Assembly: GCF_033110285.1 (NCBI RefSeq)
Contig: NZ_CP136995.1
Span: forward strand, 2,108,001 to 2,172,000
From: Ottowia sp. SB7-C50
GTDB lineage: Bacteria > Pseudomonadota > Gammaproteobacteria > Burkholderiales > Burkholderiaceae_C
Direction of reading: 5' to 3'
DNA: 64,000 nucleotides
A program made the position numbers and the translations under genes. Shown here piece after piece: positions 36,463-45,853 of the stretch. The notes beneath the pieces are model-generated. The model was not told the DNA's origin. It searched no databases and worked only from the letters and a program-made list of their open reading frames with translations. The first letter of the stretch is position 1, and every line of letters begins with the position of its first letter.

Positions 36463-37523
36463 GGCAACTTGACTTCCTTGTCCTTCGGCGCAAACGGCCA
36501 CTTGCGGTTGATCTCGGTGATCAGCGAATCGATCTTGCGCAGGCTGGCTTCGACGTCGGCGCGCAAGTCGCCCAGGTTCGTGGTGGCCTGGTTGGCGTTG
36601 CTGGCCACGCCCTGCACTTCCTTCAGCACGGCATCGGCCTTGACCACGGTCTGGCGCACGTCCTGCAGCAAGGCGTTGAGCTGGCGCACGGCCGCTTGCG
36701 CGTCGGGCACCAGGCCGTCCTTGCCCAGCACCTGGCTGTCGGCCTTGCGGATGACGCCGTCGACCCGCACGGCCACGGCGTCGAGGTTCTTCACCAGCTG
36801 GTTGGTGCGGTCCAGCAATTCGGCCACGCGGCGGGCGTCGGCGTCGTTGCCGGTGACGGCGCCCATCAACCCGCCCTTGCTGCTGTTCAGGCGTTCGGTG
36901 AAGGTGCGGACCTGGTTCAGCGAGGCGTACAGCGCCGAATCGGCGCCGGTCAGTCGGTTGACGCTTTGCAGCACGTCGCGCGCGTCGGCCACCATCTTGG
37001 GGATTTCGGCCGACACGTCACCGCGCAGCACGACGCGTTCGCTGTTGGGCGGCAGCGGCGGGTCGTCCAGGATGCCCGAGAACGCGCGCAGGCGCGCCGC
37101 CCCGACGAGGCCTTTTTCCAGGGTGTAGACGCTGGACGTGCGCAGCCAGTGCGCCGACTTCACCGGCACGTCGACATGGATGCGCACGGTGCCGCCTTCG
37201 ACCAGCTCGATGCGGCTGACGCGGCCGATGGGAAAGCCCGAAAACGTCATGTCCATGCCCACCACCACCCCTTCGGAGTCGTCGGTGGTCAGGTACACCT
37301 TCTGGGTCGCCTCGAACGCGCCGCGCACCCACATCAGGTACAGCACCGAGAGGGCGATGATGAGCACCATGAACAGCAGCAGCAGCGCGGCGCGCAGCTC
37401 CAGCGCACGCTGGGCGCGGCGCGAGGCGGGCGTGGCCTCGGCTTCGCGCGCGTCCAGCGCCACGGCCGCGGGCGGCTGCGGCTTGGGCAGGGGCGGCGGT
37501 GAATCGGGCGGCGGCGTGTTCAT
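36459..37523 (-). CDS. MCE-family (MlaD-like) lipid-transport protein
   Basis: 354 residues. A Pro-rich N-terminus, one transmembrane segment (LELRAALLLLFMVLIIALSV), the MCE domain (TTDDSEGVVVGMDMTFSGFP then IGRVSRIELVEGGTVRIHVD) and a long helical tail with coiled-coil tendency (LLDRTNQLVKNLDAVAVRVD). MCE proteins form periplasmic hexamers that guide lipids between membranes. The permease gene is 7 bp upstream. No ATPase gene is present in the operon. Confidence 0.88.
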   Translation of the reverse strand: MNTPPPDSPPPLPKPQPPAAVALDAREAEATPASRRAQRALELRAALLLLFMVLIIALSVLYLMWVRGAFEATQKVYLTTDDSEGVVVGMDMTFSGFPIGRVSRIELVEGGTVRIHVDVPVKSAHWLRTSSVYTLEKGLVGAARLRAFSGILDDPPLPPNSERVVLRGDVSAEIPKMVADARDVLQSVNRLTGADSALYASLNQVRTFTERLNSSKGGLMGAVTGNDADARRVAELLDRTNQLVKNLDAVAVRVDGVIRKADSQVLGKDGLVPDAQAAVRQLNALLQDVRQTVVKADAVLKEVQGVASNANQATTNLGDLRADVEASLRKIDSLITEINRKWPFAPKDKEVKLP

Positions 37524-37530
37524 CGGTCCG

Positions 37531-38334
37531 TCAATAGTAATTGCCGACCAGCGAGGCGATCTCGATCACCAGCATCAGCACGAACATCTGCACCAGGCCC
37601 TGCAGCTCGACGCTGGTGCGCGAGGCGCGGCGCGAGATGTCGCGCAGCGCGTTGGCCACCGGCAGCAGCGCCACCGCCAGCGCGAACAGCAGGGTCTTCA
37701 GGCAGAAGATGAGCGACACCACCGGGTTGAAGATGTTGCCCACCGCATGGTTGTACGACGCCGCCCCCGCCAGGGTAAAGCCGTGCACGGCGATGTAGGC
37801 CAGCACCAGCGAGATCAGGCACGACAGCAGGGCCAGCAGCAGCACGGCGAACATGCCGGCCAGCACGCGCGGCAGCACTTCCTGGCTCAAGGGCTCGACG
37901 CCGCGGGCGCGCAGCGCATCCAGATGGCCGGCGCGGCGCAGCTTGTACAGCTCCGACCCGCCGGGGATGGTGTATTCGACGGCCACGTACAACGCGGCGA
38001 TGAGCGGGATCAGTTCCAGCACCAGCACGCGCACCACGGCGTCCAGCGCGTACTGTGTCAATCCGTAAGCAAAGGCGGTGACCACCAGGATGCGAATCAG
38101 CACCACGTTGAACAGCGCCATCAGGATGGTGAAGCCCGGCATGCCGGGGCCGGAGGCGTAATAGACGTGGCGCAGCACCGCCTGGCGGCCCTCCGCACCG
38201 TAGCTGGACGGGGAAAACGCCAGCACCGCCACCTGCGCGCCGATGAAGATCACCGTCCACCAGCCGTACAGCCAGCGCACCGCCCCGCGCCCGACGCCCA
38301 GCAGCCAGCCGTACAGCGAAAACCCGGTGGTCAT
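37531..38334 (-). CDS. MlaE-family ABC transporter permease
   Basis: 267 residues, with about six transmembrane segments. Family traits: TILMALFNVVLIRILVVTAF, LELIPLIAALYVAVEYTIPG (matching the LELxPxLxxxxxxxR region) and ARGVEPLSQEVLPRVLAGMF. In Mla/PQI-type systems a cognate ATPase (MlaF-like) energises the permease; here none lies next to it. First gene of a three-gene unit with the MCE protein and a lipoprotein. Confidence 0.88.
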   Translation of the reverse strand: MTTGFSLYGWLLGVGRGAVRWLYGWWTVIFIGAQVAVLAFSPSSYGAEGRQAVLRHVYYASGPGMPGFTILMALFNVVLIRILVVTAFAYGLTQYALDAVVRVLVLELIPLIAALYVAVEYTIPGGSELYKLRRAGHLDALRARGVEPLSQEVLPRVLAGMFAVLLLALLSCLISLVLAYIAVHGFTLAGAASYNHAVGNIFNPVVSLIFCLKTLLFALAVALLPVANALRDISRRASRTSVELQGLVQMFVLMLVIEIASLVGNYY

Positions 38335-38545
38335 GGCCGGGCATGATACCCGCGGGCCCCGCGCGGCGTGCGCCGTCAGCCCGGCGCAAAACCGCTTCCG
38401 TAAGATTCGGCGCGCTTCGGAGGGGTCCCGCCAGCCGGGCGCAGTCGCCGAAAGCTCAAAAACCCGCGGTTAGAGGGTCGCGTCCACTGCTTTTACCGCG
38501 TCGCTGCGTTATATTGCACCGCACAACCGATCGAGAAGTTCTTTC

Positions 38546-40150
38546 ATGCTCTATCAAATCTACGAGGCGCAGCGTTCGCTGCTCGAACCCTTTGCGGACA
38601 TGGCCGACGCCGCCGCCAAGCTGTACGGCAACCGCCATACCCTGCTGGGCCAGATGCCCATGGCGCAGCGCGTGTCCGCCGCCTATGCGCTGTTCCATCG
38701 CCTGGGCAAGGACTATGAAAAGCCCGAATTCGGCATCCGCAAGGTCGAAGTCGACGGCGTCGAAGTCGCCATCGACGAGCGGGTCGAGATCGACAAGCCG
38801 TTCTGTCAGCTGCTGCGCTTCAAGCGCTTCTCGGACGATCCGGCCACGCTGCTCAAGCTCAAGAGCCAGCCGCCGGTGCTGATCGTGGCGCCGCTGTCCG
38901 GCCACTACGCCACACTGCTGCGCGACACCGTGCGCACCATGCTCGAAGGCCACAAGGTCTACATCACCGACTGGAAGAACGCCCGCATGGTGCCGCTGTC
39001 CGAAGGCGAGTTTCACCTGGACGACTACGTCAACTACGTGCAGGAATTCATCCGCCACCTGCAGAGCAAGTACGGCAACTGCCACACCGTCAGCGTGTGC
39101 CAGCCCACCGTGCCGGTGCTGGCCGCGGTGTCGCTCATGGCCAGCCGGGGCGAGAAGACCCCCGTCACCATGACCATGATGGGCGGCCCCATCGACGCGC
39201 GCAAGTCGCCGACCACGGTGAACAACCTGGCCACGCAGCGCAGCCACCAGTGGTTCGAGAACAACGTGATCTTCCGCGTGCCGCCCAACTACCCCGGCGC
39301 CGGCCGCCGCGTGTACCCCGGCTTCATGCAGCACGCCGGCTTCATCGCGATGAACCCGGACCGCCACGCCAGCAGCCACTACGACTACTTCAAGGACCTG
39401 ATCAAGGGCGACCAGTCCAGCGCCGATTCGCACCGCCAGTTCTACGACGAATACAACGCCGTGCTCGACATGGACGCGGACTACTACCTGGAAACCATCC
39501 AGACCGTGTTCCAGGACTTCAAGCTGGTCAACGGCACCTGGGACGTGCGCTCGCCCGAAGGCAAGCTGGAGCGCGTGCGTCCGCAGGACATCACCGGCAC
39601 CGAACAGCTGACGGTGGAAGGCGAGCTCGACGACATCTCCGGCTCTGGCCAGACCAAGGCCGCGCACGCGCTGTGCAAGGGTGTGCCGCGCCGCGAGGGC
39701 GACCACCTTGAAGTCAAGGGTGCGGGCCACTACGGCATCTTCAGCGGCCGCCGCTGGCGCACCGTGGTGTACCCGCAGGTCAAGGCCTTCATAGCCGAAT
39801 TCCACGCCAAGGCCATGGCGTCGAAAGAAATCATGCCCGAGCGCATCCCCCTGCTGCCTGAGTCGCCCGCCGCGGCCCCGGTGGCACAGGACGCGCCCGC
39901 TGCCGCCCCGGTGGCTGCGCCCGCCCCCGCCAAGGCAGCCCGCGCAGCAGCCCGCCGCCCGCGCGCCGCCACCCCGGCGCCCAAGGCCAAGGCCGCGGCC
40001 CAGCCCGCCGTCAAGACCGCCTGGCGCACCGCCAACGGCAGCGCACCCGTCAACGCGGCCCCATCCGCCCCGGCCAACGGCCGCAATCGCGCTGCCAAGA
40101 CGGCGCAGAAAACCCCGGCACGCCGCGCGGGCGGCGCATCGTCGCGCTGA
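38546..40150 (+). CDS. phaZ: Intracellular polyhydroxyalkanoate depolymerase PhaZ with long C-terminal tail
   Basis: 534 residues. Residues 1 to about 430 are a complete PHB depolymerase: opening MLYQIYEAQRSLLEPFADMA, nucleophile Cys in SVCQPTVPVLAAVSLM (the depolymerase uses Cys where lipases use Ser), and the C-terminal VKGAGHYGIFSGRRWRT with the catalytic His. Known family members are about 410-420 residues. The last roughly 95 residues are Ala/Pro/Lys/Arg-rich (AKAARAAARRPRAATPAPK and similar), like H1-type basic tails. It mobilises stored PHA granules. A terminator follows at 40181. Confidence 0.92.
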   Translation: MLYQIYEAQRSLLEPFADMADAAAKLYGNRHTLLGQMPMAQRVSAAYALFHRLGKDYEKPEFGIRKVEVDGVEVAIDERVEIDKPFCQLLRFKRFSDDPATLLKLKSQPPVLIVAPLSGHYATLLRDTVRTMLEGHKVYITDWKNARMVPLSEGEFHLDDYVNYVQEFIRHLQSKYGNCHTVSVCQPTVPVLAAVSLMASRGEKTPVTMTMMGGPIDARKSPTTVNNLATQRSHQWFENNVIFRVPPNYPGAGRRVYPGFMQHAGFIAMNPDRHASSHYDYFKDLIKGDQSSADSHRQFYDEYNAVLDMDADYYLETIQTVFQDFKLVNGTWDVRSPEGKLERVRPQDITGTEQLTVEGELDDISGSGQTKAAHALCKGVPRREGDHLEVKGAGHYGIFSGRRWRTVVYPQVKAFIAEFHAKAMASKEIMPERIPLLPESPAAAPVAQDAPAAAPVAAPAPAKAARAAARRPRAATPAPKAKAAAQPAVKTAWRTANGSAPVNAAPSAPANGRNRAAKTAQKTPARRAGGASSR

Positions 40151-40180
40151 TGGCGCGGCGGGCCCGTGCCGCCCTGCAGC

Positions 40181-40209
40181 CAACGCCCGCCTTGGCGGGC
40201 GTTGCTGTT
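40181..40209 (+). terminator. Rho-independent terminator after phaZ
   Basis: Stem CAACGCCCGCC - TT - GGCGGGCGTTG followed by CTGTTT. It starts 31 bp after the phaZ stop and ends 19 bp before the next gene. Confidence 0.82.
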
Positions 40210-40227
40210 TGACGAAGGCCGCGCGGC

Positions 40228-40896
40228 ATGACAAACGGCTACCCCTCCGCCCTGGCGCGGCGCCTGCTGGACGCGTTGCCGCAGACGCAATGCACGCGCT
40301 GCGGCTACCCGGATTGCGCTGCCTACGCGCAAGCCATCGCGGCAGGTGACTCTGCCATCAACCAGTGTCCGCCCGGCGGCGCCGAGGGCATTCGCCGCCT
40401 GTCCCGGCTCACCGGCCTGCCTGCCCTGCCCCTCAACCCCGAGCACGGCGCCGAAGGCCCGCGCAGCGTGGCCTGGATCGACGAGGCCTGGTGCATTGGC
40501 TGCACGCTGTGCATCAAGGCCTGCCCGGTCGACTGCATCGTCGGCGGCAACAAGCGCATGCACACGGTGATCGAATCGCAATGCACCGGCTGCGAGCTGT
40601 GCATTCCCGCCTGCCCGGTCGACTGCATTGCGCTGGAAAACGTCACCGGCCAGCGCACGGGCTGGGACGCGTGGTCGACGCAAGACGCCCACGCCGCCCG
40701 GGAACGCTATGAATTTGTGAGCTTGCGACGCAAGCGGGATGAGCGCCAGCACGCCGAAACGCTTGAAAAAAAGGCCGAGCACAAGCTGGCCCACCTGGCG
40801 GAATTGACGCACACCGACAGCGAGGCCGAACTGGCCCGCAAGCGCGCCGTTATCGAGGCCGCGCTGGCGCGGGCGCGGCAAAAACGCGATACGTGA
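40228..40896 (+). CDS. rsxB: RnfB-like ferredoxin
   Basis: 222 residues. An N-terminal Fe-S domain ([20 protein letters not shown]) and two 4Fe-4S clusters, [16 protein letters not shown] and [17 protein letters not shown] charged coiled-coil-like tail follows. The RnfB membrane helix at the N-terminus is missing, so this is a soluble form as in many Burkholderiales. It may serve as an electron carrier, perhaps for the korCAB operon whose end it faces (7 bp apart, convergent). The partner is inferred. Confidence 0.85.
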   Translation: MTNGYPSALARRLLDALPQTQCTRCGYPDCAAYAQAIAAGDSAINQCPPGGAEGIRRLSRLTGLPALPLNPEHGAEGPRSVAWIDEAWCIGCTLCIKACPVDCIVGGNKRMHTVIESQCTGCELCIPACPVDCIALENVTGQRTGWDAWSTQDAHAARERYEFVSLRRKRDERQHAETLEKKAEHKLAHLAELTHTDSEAELARKRAVIEAALARARQKRDT

Positions 40897-40902
40897 CGCG
40901 CT

Positions 40903-41958
40903 TCAGCGCAGCTGCGCGTTCAGCTTGTCCAGCGCCGCCGCGCCGGGGCACAGGTCGGCCTTGCCCAGGCTGTTGAGCGGGCGTGCGCTGGTGTTCTGCG
41001 AGGCATGCAGGTCGCCCGCTTCGGCTTCGACAAACAGCAGGCCCGTGAGCAGCTCGCCTTCGGCGGCGCGGGCGTGCATGTAGCTCATGGCGGCCACGCG
41101 GTCGGTCGGGTCGTAGTCGGTGTGCAGCTTGCGCAGGCGCAGGGTGGTGCCATCGTGCTGTTCCACGTCGACCACCTCGCCCGGCTGGATGGTGGCGGTG
41201 ATTTCTTCGCGGCCCGTGATGAAGTCGATGCGGCTGACGGCCTCGTTGTGTTCGCGCACCCAGTCGTAGCTGCGGGTGCTGCCGGCGTGGTTGTTGAACG
41301 TGACGCAGGGGCTGATGATGTCGATGAACGCCGCGCCGCCGTGGCCGATGGCAGCCTTGATGAGCGGCACCATCTGCGCCTTGTCGCCCGAGAAGCTGCG
41401 CGCCACGAAGCTGGCGCCCAGCTGCATGGCCAGCCCCACCAGGTCGACCGGGCTGTCGGCGTTGACGACGCCCTTCTTGCTCTGGCTGCCCTTGTCGGCG
41501 GTGGCCGAGAACTGGCCTTTGGTGAGGCCATATACGCCGTTGTTCTCGACGATGTAGACCATGTTGACGTTGCGCCGCATGGCGTGCGCGAACTGGCCGA
41601 GGCCAATGGAGGCCGAATCGCCGTCGCCCGAGACACCCAGGTACAGCAGGTCGCGGTTGGCCAGGTTGGCCCCCGTCAGCACGCTGGGCATGCGGCCGTG
41701 CACGGTGTTGAAGCCGTGGCTGGCGCCCAAAAAGTAGTCGGGCGTCTTGGACGAGCAGCCGATGCCCGAGAGCTTGGCCACGCGGTGCGGCTCGATGTCG
41801 AGTTCCCAGCAGGCCTGGATGATGGCGGCCGAGATCGAATCGTGGCCGCAGCCGGCGCACAGCGTGGAGACCTTGCCCTCGTAGTCGCGCCGGGTGTAGC
41901 CGACCTTGTTGCGCGTGAGCGAGGGGTGGTGCAGGCGGGGTTTGGCGATGTAGGTCAT
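40903..41958 (-). CDS. korB: 2-oxoacid:ferredoxin oxidoreductase, beta subunit
   Basis: 351 residues. TPP-binding subunit: STLCAGCGHDSISAAIIQAC, GIGCSSKTPDYFLGASHGFN, and GDGDSASIGLGQFAHAMRRN with VYIVENNGVYGLTKGQFS form the classic 2-oxoglutarate/pyruvate ferredoxin oxidoreductase pattern. It decarboxylates a 2-oxoacid and moves electrons to ferredoxin. Starts with an ATGA overlap on korA. The 2-oxoglutarate specificity is inferred from similarity of the whole operon to KorAB-type enzymes, not from residues. Confidence 0.88.
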   Translation of the reverse strand: MTYIAKPRLHHPSLTRNKVGYTRRDYEGKVSTLCAGCGHDSISAAIIQACWELDIEPHRVAKLSGIGCSSKTPDYFLGASHGFNTVHGRMPSVLTGANLANRDLLYLGVSGDGDSASIGLGQFAHAMRRNVNMVYIVENNGVYGLTKGQFSATADKGSQSKKGVVNADSPVDLVGLAMQLGASFVARSFSGDKAQMVPLIKAAIGHGGAAFIDIISPCVTFNNHAGSTRSYDWVREHNEAVSRIDFITGREEITATIQPGEVVDVEQHDGTTLRLRKLHTDYDPTDRVAAMSYMHARAAEGELLTGLLFVEAEAGDLHASQNTSARPLNSLGKADLCPGAAALDKLNAQLR

Positions 41959-43784
41959 GCCTTGCTCTCTTGCGGTGAAACCACGGCGTCGTGCACATGG
42001 TCGGTGATGTATTCGGTGATGAAGCGCGCGGTGATCGGCGTGCCGTCGTAGTGCAGCACCTTCTGCAGCTTGGCGGGGTTGATCTCCAGTTCGTTCACCA
42101 GCAGGCTGCGCAGCTGCGCGTCGCGGTTCTGCTCGACCACGAACACCGTCTCGTGCGCGTCGATGAATTCCTTGACGCTGGCCGGGAACGGAAACGCGCG
42201 CAGCCGCAGCGCATCGAGGTGGATGCCCTGGCCAGCCAGCACATCCAGCGCCTCGTGCATGGCCGGGCTGGTCGAGCCATAAAAAATGACGCCCAGCCGC
42301 GTGCGCTTGGCGGCCGGGCGCGGCACCGGCTGCGGCACCAGCGTGGCGGCGGTGGCGAACTTGTGCAGCAGGCGCTGCACGTTGTAGATGTAGTCCGGCC
42401 CGCGCTCGGAATAGCGCGCATAGGCATCGCGCGTGGTGCCGCGCGTGAAGTAGCTGCCGCGCGTGGGGTGCGTGCCGGGCAGCGTGCGCCACGGGATGCC
42501 GTCGCCGTCCACGTCCTTGTAGCGGCCGAAGTCCTTGTGCTCCAGGTCTTCGGCCGTCATCACCTTGCCGCGGTCGTAGTCGCGCGCGTCGTCCCAGGTC
42601 AGCGGCTCGCACAGGCGCTGGTTCATGCCGATGTCTAGGTCGGTCATCACGAACACGGGCGTTTGCAGCCGGTCGGCCAGGTCGAGCGCGGTGGCCGTGT
42701 GCTCGAAGCATTCCTTCGGGTCTTCGGGGAACAGCAGCACGTGCTTGGTGTCGCCGTGCGAGGCATAGGCGCAGGCCAATACGTCGGCCTGCTGCGTGCG
42801 TGTGGGCATGCCGGTGGACGGGCCGCCGCGCTGCACGTTGATGATGGTGACGGGAATTTCGGCAAAGTAGGCCAGGCCGATGAACTCCGTCATCAGCGAC
42901 ACGCCAGGGCCTGATGTGGCGGTAAAGGCCCGCGCGCCGTTCCAGCCCGCGCCCACCACCATGCCGATCGAGGCCAGTTCGTCCTCGGCCTGCACGAAGG
43001 CATAGTTGTGCCGACCCTCGGCGTCCACTCTGAACTTGTTGCTATATTTTTGATACGCCTCGGCCACCGACGTGGACGGCGTGATGGGGTACCAGGCGCA
43101 CAAGGTGGCGCCGCCGTACACCGCGCCCAGGCCGGCGGCCGTGTTGCCGTCGATGAAGATGCGCTGGCCCACGCGGTGCGCGCGCTCCACGCGGATCGGC
43201 AGCGGGTGCTTCAAGTGTTCCCTGGCAAAGTCGCGCCCCAGGTTGAGCGCCTGCACGTTGGAGGCGATCAGCTTTTCCTTGCCCTTGTACTGCTCGCCCA
43301 GCAGGCCTTCGATGGCCGCCGGGTCCATGTCCAGCAGCACCGACAGCGCGCCCACGTACATGATGTTCTTGAACAGCTGGCGCTGGCGCGGGTCGCTGTA
43401 TACGGCGTTGCAGATTTCGGTCAGCGGCATGCCGATGACGGTGATGTCGTCGCGCAGCTCACTGGCCGGGCGCGGGCGCGTGCTGTCGTAGAACAGGTAG
43501 CCGCCCGGTTCGATCTCTTCCACGTCGGCGGCCCAGGTTTGCGGGTTCATGGCCACCATCATGTCGATGCCGCCGCGCCGGCCCAGGTAGCCTTTTTCGC
43601 TCACGCGCACTTCGTACCACGTGGGCAGGCCCTGGATGTTGCTGGGGAAGATGTTGCGCGGGCTGACCGGCACGCCCATGCGCAAAATGGCCTTGGCGAA
43701 CAGCTCGTTGGCGCTGGCCGAGCCCGAGCCGTTGACGTTGGCGAACTTGATGACGAAGTCGTTCGTCGCAGTGATCTGTGTCAT
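41955..43784 (-). CDS. korA: 2-oxoacid:ferredoxin oxidoreductase, fused gamma-alpha subunit
   Basis: 609 residues. N-terminal gamma domain (DFVIKFANVNGSGSASANEL, then LPTWYEVRVSEKGYLGRRGG), then the alpha part (GNTAAGLGAVYGGATLCAWY, PITPSTSVAEAYQKY, SGPGVSLMTEFIGLAYFAEI). The domain II ends with FVVEQNRDAQLRSLLVNELE. Overlaps korC upstream and korB downstream by 4 bp each. The fusion of gamma to alpha is the standard 2-oxoglutarate oxidoreductase layout. An AT-rich patch (43035-43060) codes for YQKYSN inside the alpha domain. Confidence 0.9.
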   Translation of the reverse strand: MTQITATNDFVIKFANVNGSGSASANELFAKAILRMGVPVSPRNIFPSNIQGLPTWYEVRVSEKGYLGRRGGIDMMVAMNPQTWAADVEEIEPGGYLFYDSTRPRPASELRDDITVIGMPLTEICNAVYSDPRQRQLFKNIMYVGALSVLLDMDPAAIEGLLGEQYKGKEKLIASNVQALNLGRDFAREHLKHPLPIRVERAHRVGQRIFIDGNTAAGLGAVYGGATLCAWYPITPSTSVAEAYQKYSNKFRVDAEGRHNYAFVQAEDELASIGMVVGAGWNGARAFTATSGPGVSLMTEFIGLAYFAEIPVTIINVQRGGPSTGMPTRTQQADVLACAYASHGDTKHVLLFPEDPKECFEHTATALDLADRLQTPVFVMTDLDIGMNQRLCEPLTWDDARDYDRGKVMTAEDLEHKDFGRYKDVDGDGIPWRTLPGTHPTRGSYFTRGTTRDAYARYSERGPDYIYNVQRLLHKFATAATLVPQPVPRPAAKRTRLGVIFYGSTSPAMHEALDVLAGQGIHLDALRLRAFPFPASVKEFIDAHETVFVVEQNRDAQLRSLLVNELEINPAKLQKVLHYDGTPITARFITEYITDHVHDAVVSPQESKA

Positions 43785-45610
43785 GCCGCGGTCCTTTCTG
43801 CGCAAACCACCACCGGATTGATCGCATCGCCGGCCTTGGCCGTATTCAGCAGGAATTTCTGCATGTCCCACGCGCCGGTCGGGCAGCGCTCGGCGCACAG
43901 CCCGCAGTGCAGGCACACGTCTTCGTCCTTGACCAGGATGCGGCCGGTCTGCAGCATCTGCGAAACAAAGATGTCCTGGTCCAGGTTCTCGGCCGGCGCG
44001 TTCAGGCGCTGGCGCAGTTCGGCCTCGGTGCCCGGCGCGGTGAAGGTGATGCAGTCCATCGGACAGATGTCGACACAGCCGTCGCATTCGATGCACAGCT
44101 TTGGCGCGAACACGGTCTGCACGTCGCAGTTCAGGCAGCGGCCCGCTTCCTTGAACGCGGTGCGCGCGTCAAAGCCCAGTTCCACCTCGACCTGGATGCT
44201 GGCCAGCGCCTTTTCGGCCTTGGCCCACGGCACCTTGTAGCGCAGGTCGTTGCTGGGGTCGTTGTCGTAGCCCCATTCGTGGATGCCCATCTTTTGCGAC
44301 ATCAAATTGGTGCGTGGCGGCGGCTTGGCGGTCACGTCCTGACCGTTCAAGGCCAGGTCGATCGACACCGCCGCCTCGTGGCCCTGCGCCACGGCCGTGA
44401 TGATGTTCTTGGGGCCATAGGCCGCGTCACCGCCGAAGAAGACGTTGGGCACACTGGACTGGAACGTGCCCTCCTTCAGCACCGGCAAGCCCCACTTGTC
44501 GAATTCGATGCCGCAGTCGCGCTCGATCCACGGAAAGGCGTTTTCCTGACCGACGGCGATCAGCACCTCATCGCAGCCGAAGAGCACGTCCGGCTCGCCC
44601 GTGGGCACCAGGCTGCGGCGACCTTTGTCGTCGTATTCGGCGCGCACCACCTCAAACGTCATGCCCGTCAGCTTGCCGCCTTCATGCACGAAGGCCTTGG
44701 GCACGTGCATGTTGATGATGGGAATGCCTTCGTGCTGGGCGTCTTCCTTTTCCCAGGGCGACGCCTTCATCTCGTCAAAGCCTGAGCGCACGATGACCTT
44801 GACGTCTTCGCCGCCCATGCGCCGGGCCGAGCGGCAGCAGTCCATCGCGGTGTTGCCGCCGCCCAGCACGATGACGCGCTTGCCGACTTGGGTGACGTGC
44901 CCGAACGACACCGAGGCCAGCCAGTCGATGCCGATGTGGATGTGCTTGGCCGCTTCCTGCCGGCCCGGAATGTCCAGGTCGCGCCCGCGCGGCGCGCCGC
45001 TGCCCACGAAGATGGCGTCGTAGCCTTCGGCCATCAGCGCCTTCATCGAATCGATGCGCTGGCCGCTTTTGAACTCAACGCCCAGCGCAAAGACGTAGCC
45101 GGTTTCCTCGTCGATCACGCTTTCGGGCAGGCGAAAGCGCGGAATCTGCTGGTGCATGAAGCCACCCGCCTTGCGCTCGCCGTCGAACACCGTCACCTGG
45201 TAACCCAGCGGCGCCAGGTCGCGCGCCACCGTCAAGGATGCCGGCCCCGCGCCCACGCAAGCAATGCGCTTGCCGTTCGACGGCAGCGGGCGCGGCATGC
45301 GCGCCACCACGTCGTCCTTCAGGTCGGCCGCCACGCGCTTCAGGCGACAGATGGCGACGGGTTCGGGCTTTTCGGCGTTGGCCTCTTCCACCCGGCCGCG
45401 CCGGCAGGCCGGCTCGCACGGGCGGTCGCAGGTGCGCCCCAAGATGCCGGGAAACACGTTGGACACCCAATTGACCATGTACGCATCGCCGTATCGGCCC
45501 TGCGCAATCATGCGGATGTATTCGGGGACGGGCGTGTGCGCGGGGCACGCCCACTGGCAATCGACGACCTTGTGGAAGTAGGCCGGATCCTGGGTATCTG
45601 TGGCTTGCAC
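43781..45610 (-). CDS. korC: FAD-dependent NAD(P)H oxidoreductase with 4Fe-4S domains
   Basis: 609 residues from a GTG with a GAGGAG site 7 nt upstream. A GltD-like N-terminus (CQWACPAHTPVPEYIRMIAQ then CDRPCEPACRRG), FAD and NAD(P) motifs (VGAGPASLTVARDLAPLGY, VLGGGNTAMDCCRSARRMGG) and GDAAYGPKNIITAVAQGHEA, then a C-terminal ferredoxin part with CIECDGCVDICPMDC and CLHCGLCAERCPTG. It should connect the ferredoxin-type chemistry of KorAB to NAD(P). I recall a three-subunit 2-oxoglutarate:NADP oxidoreductase in Azoarcus/Thauera of this size pattern; this assignment is by analogy. Confidence 0.85.
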   Translation of the reverse strand: MQATDTQDPAYFHKVVDCQWACPAHTPVPEYIRMIAQGRYGDAYMVNWVSNVFPGILGRTCDRPCEPACRRGRVEEANAEKPEPVAICRLKRVAADLKDDVVARMPRPLPSNGKRIACVGAGPASLTVARDLAPLGYQVTVFDGERKAGGFMHQQIPRFRLPESVIDEETGYVFALGVEFKSGQRIDSMKALMAEGYDAIFVGSGAPRGRDLDIPGRQEAAKHIHIGIDWLASVSFGHVTQVGKRVIVLGGGNTAMDCCRSARRMGGEDVKVIVRSGFDEMKASPWEKEDAQHEGIPIINMHVPKAFVHEGGKLTGMTFEVVRAEYDDKGRRSLVPTGEPDVLFGCDEVLIAVGQENAFPWIERDCGIEFDKWGLPVLKEGTFQSSVPNVFFGGDAAYGPKNIITAVAQGHEAAVSIDLALNGQDVTAKPPPRTNLMSQKMGIHEWGYDNDPSNDLRYKVPWAKAEKALASIQVEVELGFDARTAFKEAGRCLNCDVQTVFAPKLCIECDGCVDICPMDCITFTAPGTEAELRQRLNAPAENLDQDIFVSQMLQTGRILVKDEDVCLHCGLCAERCPTGAWDMQKFLLNTAKAGDAINPVVVCAERTAA

Positions 45611-45853
45611 GGAATATCTCCTCACCCGGTGCAAAGGCTTCTTCATGGCCTTGGCGCTGGCCGGATACCCCACAGTCTACGACGACACCGGCCCCGCCCG
45701 GCTGATCCAGCGCATTTGTGCGCGCTGTCAGCGGCTGGCGACGCCGTCCTACGGGCGCACGCTGGTGGGCGCGGATAGAGTCGTCTCGCCGCTTAACCCT
45801 CGCAAGACAAGGCGGCGCACCTTTATCCACCACCAGCCCGAATGGGGTGGCCC

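Noticed and set aside
38500-38545. TTATATTGCACCGCACAA upstream of phaZ as a PhaR site
   Set aside because: I could not match it to a defined PhaR consensus with confidence.
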